DNA of 64,000 bases from Hypoxylon rubiginosum (lineage: Eukaryota; Ascomycota; Sordariomycetes; Xylariales; Hypoxylaceae). The notes below the pieces were generated by a model. It was given only the letters and a program-made list of their open reading frames with translations, had not been told where the DNA came from and ran no database searches. The position numbers and the translations under genes were made by a program. Of the stretch, positions 56,186 to 64,000 are shown one piece after another. The stretch lies in NCBI GenBank assembly GCA_902806565.1, contig CADCXA010000012.1:186001-250000 (forward strand). Reading direction: 5' to 3'. The stretch's first letter is position 1; each line of letters begins with the position of its first letter.

Positions 56186-57373
56186 CTAAACAGTCATGCT
56201 GTCGTCACCGATTCCTTTCTCCTTTCGTTCATCTTGGAGCATTCGGATTAGCTTATTAATCGTACCGCCGTCGCGTAATTTCTCTACCTCCCTCACAGCC
56301 TCGTCTTCGTCCAAGCCCTCGGTCATGTAGTCCTTGATCTTGTCCCAGATAACTTTCCTCCTCGAGTACCACGTGCGACCCCGCGGCTCGGGTCGCCAGC
56401 GCGACCCCCACGTAGCATCTAAGTCCTCTATAGCAGGTTGGCCGTCCATGCCCTCACGATACTCTTTCCAGACCTCTTCTACCGTGCCGACCGTCCCATA
56501 TTTATACTGGGGCGGCCCTGCCGATTGCGGTGTTTGTACCGGTCTAGGCTGGATAGCCTGCGAGGAAGTCGAGGGGGAGGCCGGGGGAGGTCTCGCAGGG
56601 CGACTCGGCGTTTGCATGGAAATTGGCGGTCCTCGAGAAAAGGAAGCGGCGGTCTGTTGTGGAGGAGGGATAATAGGCCGCATCGAGGATTCGCGAGAAC
56701 TAAGAGCCTACGGAGTGCGGTGTTTAGTAAATATAATAAATATATAATAAATGCCTTGGGCCAAAAATGGGGGGTGCATGTGCTTCGTAAGTGGTAGACG
56801 TACCGATGCAGCAGCATGGTGGGAAGCTACTAAGCTTTCTCGGAGCTCATTTAGCTGCTGGCTGATGGTGTTGAATTGGGCCGAGATATGGGCGACATAT
56901 TGCTGATGTTGCATCTGGATCTGGAGAATGGTGGCGATCAATTGCTCGGGTGTCCTGCCTAGTAGCTGTTCTTCGGTAACAACAGCAGGTAGGGACATGG
57001 CAGCTTGAGGTTGAAGATAGGGTTGGGTTGCGGTGGTAGTCGGAGGGACCGAAGCTGAGGACGAGGAAGCAGGACCAGCACCAGCAGGACCAGCACCAAC
57101 AGCAGCAGCAGCAGCCAAGGGACTTGGATTCGGGATCGGATTCGCTCTGGTACCGGATGTAGCTTGTCTTTTTGAAGGAGTGGCGCTTGTGCCGGCACTG
57201 CGCTGCAGGTCGGCTGCAGCTGGTCGCTTCAGCGTTGCCCCTGTCGCTGCAGGGCCAGGACCAGGTACAGGAGGAGCTGAGGTAGCGGTGCTAGTGGCAA
57301 TGGCTGGACCCGTGGCCGCGGCCGTTGATGGGGGCGGTATGTTACTAAGGCCGGCCGAGGGCGAGGGCAGCAT
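56186..57373 (-). CDS. GCR1_C-domain DNA-binding protein
   Basis: There are two exons: 56804-57373 and 56186-56707, with an intron 56708-56803 (GTACGT donor, CCGTAG acceptor), giving 363 residues. The N-terminal 125 residues are Ala/Pro/Ser/Thr low complexity. A helical part follows (QLIATILQIQMQHQQYVAHISAQFNTI, about 145-175), likely coiled coil for dimerisation. The C-terminal domain (about 258-335) reads YKYGTVGTVEEVWKEYREG, then PAIEDLDATWGSRWRPEP, then WYSRRKVIWDKIKDYM, and ends in EDEAVREVEKL. This is the GCR1_C fold, first defined in the yeast activator of glycolytic genes and common in filamentous fungi. It binds DNA. Target genes are unknown, and the GCR1 name should not be taken as a glycolysis role here. 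It may also derive from a domesticated transposon-type DNA-binding domain. Confidence 0.85.
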
Positions 57374-57991
57374 GACGGACCCTTTAACCAGTAAATTCGT
57401 CCGAGAGTATCCAAGGAGGAAAAAAAAGGGTCAGGGAGAGCTCGGTTTTATTTTCTTCGGTGGGGGGTGGGGTGTAAGAAGATAAAATAATAATAATAAT
57501 AGTAAAAAATAATAAAATAAATAAATAATAATAAGCAGAAATAGGATTAAAGCAGTTCGGGGAGGCGTTATGTTCAAGAAGGGAAATAACGAAAGATAAA
57601 AAAAAGAAAAAGGAAAGAGACTTTAAGATGATCAGACGGACGTCCGGGCTAGCCGGGGTCCTGTTCCTTAGTTGAAAGAGAGGTGAGAAGAAGAAGAAGA
57701 AGACTAGAAGTAGAATTTGAGATAGAGGTGTAGTAGTAAGAAGAGTAAGGATAATAAGAATAGAGTAAGGAAGGAAGGAGAGCCGAGAGAGATGATAGAT
57801 GACAGTAACAGGGACAAGGAAAAGTGACAGAGACAAGGGCAGGGAAGAGACAGGGACAGGGACCAAAGCAGATAGCGTAGATGATAATGATGATGGTGAC
57901 GATGATGGTGACGATGGCGACGGCGGCGGCGGGTGAGACACGGCTAGGAAAGTCGACATCTAACGTCTACATGAGCAGCGGTAGTATCAGC

Positions 57992-58088
57992 ATGGATATG
58001 GATATGGATATGGATATGGATACGGACACGGATATGGATATGGGTATAGGTATGGGGTTAGGTATGAGTATGGTTATGGGTATAGGTA
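57992..58088 (+). repeat. GGATAT hexamer minisatellite
   Basis: About 16 imperfect copies of a hexamer, GGATAT changing to GGTATA/GGTATG, in tandem. It lies about 620 bases upstream of the GCR1_C gene start, within promoter range. Confidence 0.85.
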
Positions 58089-58900
58089 TCGGATGTTGGA
58101 TATCGGGATATGAATTTGGATATGCGTATTGATAGGGTATGGATATCAGCATCATTAGAATCAGCATTACCAGGCGGGAGATGCGGCGAACTTCACCGGA
58201 AACCAAGTATGGCATTCCCGTCGTCTACATATGTAATGCAATGTGCGTTGTCCCCGGTTTGTGTCGCCATAGACGAGGTCACCTGCGGTGTGTCGGTTGT
58301 CAACGTGTTGGTGACATGTTGTGTGTGAGAGTGTGCGAGTGTGCGAGCGTGCGAGCGTGCGAATGCTAGTGAGTGGAAGAGAGGTGTACGTGCGCTCTTC
58401 GTTGTAAATGTGTTATGTATTATGGTGTTATATGTTATGCGTTGTGTCCAGTGTTGGTGTCAAAAGTTGTTTCTATTTCTATTTTTTTATTTACTACCCC
58501 TCTACTTCGTTAGGTACAGGTACGGGTACTGGTATTGTTCTATTCTTGAAGTTTTCCTTCTTCTTTTATTTTCTTGTATTGTACATTTCTTGTTGACTCT
58601 TGCAGTTTTTAGCATTGGCATCCATAATTCCATACATACCATACCCAAGTACACATGTATTTTGCGGCAACGGCATTGGCAAGGGTTATGTACATGTATG
58701 ATGGAGGGGGGGCTTGTTATTATTGGGCAATTGCACCCGGTCCCAGGGACTTCAAGGTTGAATGATGACGGAGTACCCAGCTAGGTAAAAGCTAATCCAA
58801 AGAAAAAACGACCGTTGCCCAAGAGGGAAAACCTGAGAGAAGCAGCTTCTTAACCCCCGATGTACATGTAGCTAGATCACGTGAGCAAAGAGCTAGGGAG

Positions 58901-58935
58901 GGCTGATGGCTGATGGCTGATGGCTGATGGCTGAC
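58901..58935 (+). repeat. GGCTGAT tandem repeat
   Basis: Five copies of a 7-base unit, the last ending in C instead of T. Confidence 0.9.
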
Positions 58936-61900
58936 TTACATTATAGAACTAGCAGAGCTGGGCAGGATTAGTACTGGCTGAGCAACAATTGTACATACAC
59001 ATATACCTACATATGTTATAATATGTAGTAGCTGGGCTTCGGCTTGGCTGCTTCACTGCTTGGCTAGCAAGCTTGTATGTACATGTATGTACCTAAGTGT
59101 ACGGTACGTACAGGTATGTATATACTAACGCTACCACCTACATGTAGTACCAATAGTACCAACCAAATGTGCAGCTAACTTAGCTCAAGCTCAATGGCTT
59201 GGCGGGATACTTGGCCCCTTAGTAGGGATCCAATAAGATTCAATAATTCCCCTAACAGACCCCGAGCACCCCCCCTCCAAGCGATCCCCCAAGCGATCCT
59301 ATGGTGGTTCTGGTTTTACAAATAATGGTAATGGGGTAACATCATATCCATCACCTGCAGAGAACGCAAACATTGGAACCAAGGTCCGACCTCAGCATCC
59401 CTCCAGCCCCTCCCACCCCTCCAAAAGTACCCCTCGTACCCCTTAGGTACATGTACCGAATCTGATGAAAGAGGGTAAGAAGAAGAAAAAAAAAGGCCTA
59501 CGCCCGGGGCGTCACACATCACATAAACAACAACACATCCATCATAAGTGACAGGCACATGGTGCTACACAATGGAAACTTGGGCAGACAGACAGACTGG
59601 CGATTACTGTATCATCATGTATATTTATTTGCATGTTATGAAAATCCATTCCCTAAACTCGTCTTCGATCTAGATTATCTCCCTTTGACAGGCACATCGT
59701 CGAATCATCTGACAAGCCACAGATGAGCAAAAGCTACCGCATACTCACTTTTTAATATACGCCCAATGCATCGCTAAGCCCTGCACAACATTCGATTCCC
59801 ATCATCTTCTTTCCCCGGTCGACATCCGCCATCATGCATCGATAAATTAAGAAGACAAATAAATTGATGTCATGGCCGAGTCTTGCGCTCTTTCGGACTC
59901 CTTCTGGGAGCTTGGAGCTTGGAGCTTGGAGCCTGGACTGGCCCGCAAGTCCTTTCGTATCCTCAACCGTTGGCTTGTTATTGATGTCTCGTCTGGCTTG
60001 CCCGCCGCTTTCGTGCGGCTCACTGTGAGAGCTATGCAGAATTCCACATCATTATAAAGTATATGTTACGGCTGAAGCGGCACCTCAATATCTCGATTAG
60101 GTATTTCCAAATTCTATATTTCCCGCCAAGTCTCTCAGCCATGCCAACACCTCCATAGCCCGGTCCACAGGGCTCAAAACCTTCTCATCTCAAGGCCCAT
60201 TTGTCATCTCTGATGTTTGGAGGTCTTCCCGACTCCAAGAATGCCATCTCGTTGAATTGTGCTTGGCATCCATTGGTAGGGCAAGGATAATTCAAAGCCA
60301 TGGTGATACACTGGCGATTCTTGCAGAAACAATCGGGCGATGATGATGATGATGAAATTAGACGGGAGAACACCACGAGGCGCTATGCAACACTATCTAG
60401 GAGCACCTCTTCCTAGGTAGCGTCTAGAAGATACTTGACCATCTAGAAACTAGGCTTTGTTTTCAGCCTAGATGCCGATTCTAAACGCGGAAACCCCATG
60501 AAGTTAGAGAATAATTATTGAACTCTACTCTTTTCCATGATAATGAGTCTCTCTATTAATGAGTCTATCTATCAGGGGGCCGGGGGCTTACGTATCTGTG
60601 GACTACTCCTCGGAGAACAGCTAGCAGTGTCAGAACTATAGCCCTCATCACACCTGGGCTGGGATACGGACCTGTTGGTCACCCTTACGGACCAGATAGG
60701 AGTCGCGGAGCCCCCATGGCCATGATAGGGGCTAAGAGGCTGGATAGGGGTTTCAGGCTGATGGGTATGAAGGAAGGGATAGGTCTCTTTGTCCTGACCT
60801 CCTATATATACATGGGACTTGGTAGCGTTGTTTCCTTATCGCATGGTTGGCTTCGTGACGAGCAGAAATGAATCAGTCCAAGAGTAGATGTGTGTTCCTA
60901 TTTGTGCACATGCTAGAATAGAAACGTCAGTTTATACTGTACCATAACACTAAAGCCTATGGTTTTAGTTAACGGTAGACAATTATGCCCAGACGTACCA
61001 CGGTGTACATACCTAGGTATAATGCTCCAATAAGGAAAGGTGCCTACTCTCGCGGCAGAGACACGAAAACTGTATAGGTATTACGACTCAAGACTAAAGG
61101 CGTGAAAACGATGACCATGTTACGCAAGGAGATCATGAATCTAACTTCAAGGAGCTACCTGTGTACCTACATAGCACCGAGGTCCTTTATCCTCTGAACC
61201 CAGCCCGGCCCCCTTATCTGGATCAATACTGCCAACTTCTGCCTGAGGGGTCAAGAACCGAAAGGCTAGAGTCCTGGCAATAGGCGAGATAAAAAGGAGT
61301 CTTCCTTCTAGCTGACGCAACCTTGTATGACGAAAACAACGCATAATATGTGACTAGATAGAACAAATAAGTTAGCGTCTGCCATACCTTAGCTCAGAAG
61401 CACCACGAAGGTAATAACCCAATGTAGATATCTAGATCGTACAGGTACCGCAGTACAAGTCATAGCTCGCCAGAATATGGATTATCTAGAGCAGGAAAAT
61501 AGGTTTATCGTGTCTTCTTATAACCGAGTTATAACTTTATTTCTGCATGAGAGATAAATACGGGTTGTTTGTCGATATTTTAAAACACATGGAATCTACC
61601 GTTAAGGCCAGTAATAAAGCCATCATTCTTCAGATTTGCTTTAGTATTAGAGAAAGCTATTGTCTATTATTGAATTTATAGAAGTCAGATAGTCGCGATT
61701 TGCTTAGTATGTCACGGTATCTAACCCATATGGGGCGGGTGAAACTACAAGTGTCAAATAACGCAGTTGAAAATGTATCGAAATCTGTACCTATCGGCCA
61801 AACGTCGAGAACACTTGAAGCTATAGTCAAATGGTTTACTATAAACCAAGCGCTACTCTGCTTTACCGTCTGTCAAGTTAAGATTATATTCACAGAAAGT

Positions 61901-64000
61901 AGCGTCACGAATTAGGCAAGCCCTCAAGCATCTTCCAAAGACAATCAAGGAATCACACGCTATGGTTCTTCTTGAATCTTGGGGAGCATGATCGGCTATG
62001 TTCGCAGAGCACTTTCCCGTTTACATATATCAATGACCAATAGGTTTCTCTTAGCAATATCCTATTCTAGTTTCTCATGTTCTACTCGCTCATAGGTTAA
62101 AGCCAGAACATGTAGGTAGAGAGTGAAGTGGTTCAGGACTATAAATGTATAAAGTTGTCTTACCAATATTTTACTAGGCGTTATTGCTACTGCGTAAGGG
62201 TCAATGAGCACGTACCTAGGTAGGTATACACCTATTCAGAAGTGAGCCCTAACCAGACTTGCGCGTTGTATTGTTCAGTACCTGGTATCTGACTAAATAA
62301 AGATATACGGATTTCATTTTCCTTTATCAAAGAAAAAGAAAGATACCATACCGAGATTAAGGGAAGGGGGCATTTCTCCAAGTCTCGGTAAATACCTACC
62401 TGGGTACATAAGGAGGTGGGTAGCTATTAAGAAACCTTTTACAATTTGAAACGATAGCAGGTATTTATGTATTAACACGTAAAGAAGCATACTTCACAGC
62501 CTTCACTTAAGACCCCTAAAGTCCCTTGCGTAAGATATCGAGTTTTAAACTCAAGTATTTCTATGATACGGACTGTCTCTTTCTTTCTTACAATAAACCA
62601 AGTAAAGGATATTACGGGGATATACTATATCAACGAATTTATTATATATTTTATTTCACTGTCTATCTTGTCACAATGCAAACTAGCCGATGCGGCAATA
62701 GAACCAATATCATGTCAGAGGCTCTTAACTTACCTACTGCCGAGGGCTCTCGAACATATACCTAACGTATCCAAGAGACCATTTGTGATCTTGCCTGGGG
62801 CCCCTTTTATTTACAATAGCTTCATCCTGACACGCCAATCATAAATCTATCAACGAGTTATATTTCACTTGATAGTGGATTTTATTAAAGTTTTGTTTCG
62901 TTTATTAATTTAGAATAGGGGGTGGAATAGAAGCACATCTTGTAGGTAAGTATATATATCTATTATATCGACGGGAAGTCCAGACAAGGCGTTAGCCTTC
63001 AATCTCTTGTTAACAGTACTAGAAATATGCAGCGCTTAATATTCCTTAGCTGAAAAAAAAAAGAATGAGACTTATGACTTCCTAACAGCGCTGATTACAA
63101 GACGTGTTCTAATCTAAGAAAACCTCCAATCTCTTGTCCATTTGTGTGTAAGATGAGGCAGAGACCATATAGATCTCCACTATAGGTTAGCAATAGTCTT
63201 TTCAGAACAGTAGGTACCTAGATAGAAACCGAACGGGGTATGTGATAAGTAAGTAGAATCCCCATTTCATCAAAGTGACGATTGATGGCTGGCAGAAGAG
63301 ATTCCACAGAAAGTTCGCATCTCGGTAGCGAAAATGTGAAGCTAGTGCTAGTATTGGATTTTGCGCAGGTTGATAATATTAGACATGTCCATCCAATTCA
63401 GGGTGGCATGTTGCTGTAGTCTCTCCACTCGGAAAATTCACCGCCAGTGTCACCGCATGTAAGTCATGTTGAGACACGTCACGCAAACCCAACGGGATTA
63501 AAAAAAAAAAAAGGGTATGTCGCTAATTTACCTACAGGTCAGCTCCATATGTTCCAGTTAGGTATTTACAGGTATGTAGGTGCCTAGGTAAGCTGGCTGG
63601 TAGGCTGACTGGTAGGCTAGGTACCCGAGGTTCTCCTTATCGGTAATCTTTTTGCGGGTGTCGTACAATGACATCGTTCAATACCGCCGGCACACCCCTA
63701 TTCTTTGATTTCGAAGGATCCTTCGAGATCATGCCGCTCCTCGCTCCGCACACGCCTCATTGGGTTTTGAAGTCACAGAAAAAAAAAAAGAGAGAAAAAA
63801 ACACCCGAGGTTTAACACTATAGAAGCCCGGCCCGGAAAGCTGCAGCAGAACCATTCCCATTCCCAGGGCAGATAGCCTTCTGACGGGGTTTCATCAACA
63901 GGTACGCGAGATGCCAATTATTGGCTAGTCGGACAAGCTGAGTAACATGCACGAAGACTATTGGCTCAGAATGCGCCAGGTGATGTCGCCAAATCCAGCT

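Larger units (their letters stand above)
57374..64000. other. gene-poor repeat-rich region, 6.6 kb
   Basis: No gene is supported. Upstream of the GCR1_C gene lie AG-rich and AATA-rich stretches (57420-57870), then a GGATAT hexamer array (57992-58088), TGTGCGAG repeats (58325-58365), a GGCTGAT array (58901-58935) and a GAGCTTG repeat near 59909-59935. TACCTAGGTA palindromes lie at 61010 and 62213. ORFs of 60-150 codons overlap these repeats, differ in frame and carry no domain. The last 2 kb show no feature. Confidence 0.55.

Noticed and set aside
57384..57959. 191-codon Leu/Ser/Phe-rich minus-strand ORF
   Set aside because: It arises from AG-rich and AATAAT repeats upstream of the GCR1_C gene; hydrophobic runs are not true membrane segments.
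60185..60376. Minus-strand ORF with several cysteines (CFCKNRQC, CPTNGC)
   Set aside because: No signal peptide, no repeat of the cysteine pattern and only 63 codons; probably random.

Overview
The window is genomic DNA from a filamentous ascomycete (Pezizomycotina, probably Sordariomycetes; the class is inference). The evidence is 50-100 bp GT-AG introns with CTAAC/CTGAC-like branch sites, two HET-domain genes, HP1-like chromodomain genes, a fungal-type metallothionein, and a 7.7 kb block of extreme A+T that looks like repeat-induced point mutation (RIP). No rRNA, tRNA, CRISPR array or secondary-metabolite core enzyme (PKS, NRPS, terpene synthase) was seen. Most genes needed splicing by eye; exon coordinates are in each entry, and for every spliced model the summed exons give a whole number of codons.

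Layout. 0-7 kb: an amidohydrolase (-), a small secreted protein with two hevein/CBM18 domains (-), an MBL-fold hydrolase (+) and a DUF3716-like Cys-motif protein (-). 8.4-16.2 kb: an almost C/G-free block without ORFs, holding a ~300 bp direct repeat (9.43 and 16.0 kb) whose left copy is the C-to-T/G-to-A decayed version of the right one; this is best explained as a RIP-destroyed LTR-type element. 16.9-27.2 kb: arginyl-tRNA synthetase (-, five exons, two candidate starts for mitochondrial and cytosolic forms), a HET-domain protein (-), a protein with two chromodomain-like modules (+) and an alcohol acetyltransferase-like protein (+). 27.2-31.3 kb: mostly repeats and non-coding DNA around a 21-residue metallothionein gene (29826-30077). 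31.4-37.6 kb: a lysine-rich nucleolar-type RNA-binding protein (-), then two co-directional acyl-CoA genes, a hotdog thioesterase and a FAT1-like acyl-CoA synthetase ending in a peroxisomal AKL signal. 38.4-45.4 kb: an unrecognised six-exon nuclear-type protein (-), a methionine permease (-) and an unrecognised 300-residue protein (-). 46.4-52.3 kb: a second HET protein (-) diverging from a flavin monooxygenase (+), then a secreted HExxH protease-like protein (-). 53.2-57.4 kb: a second chromodomain protein (-) and a GCR1_C-domain DNA-binding protein (-). 57.4-64 kb: gene-poor, with many short tandem repeats.

There is no operon-like arrangement. The most natural functional pair is the thioesterase and acyl-CoA synthetase, which act in opposite directions on acyl-CoA. 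Intergenic DNA is marked by a recurrent inverted TACCTA half-site that forms exact palindromes (TACCTAGGTA, TACCTACATGTAGGTA) at least ten times.
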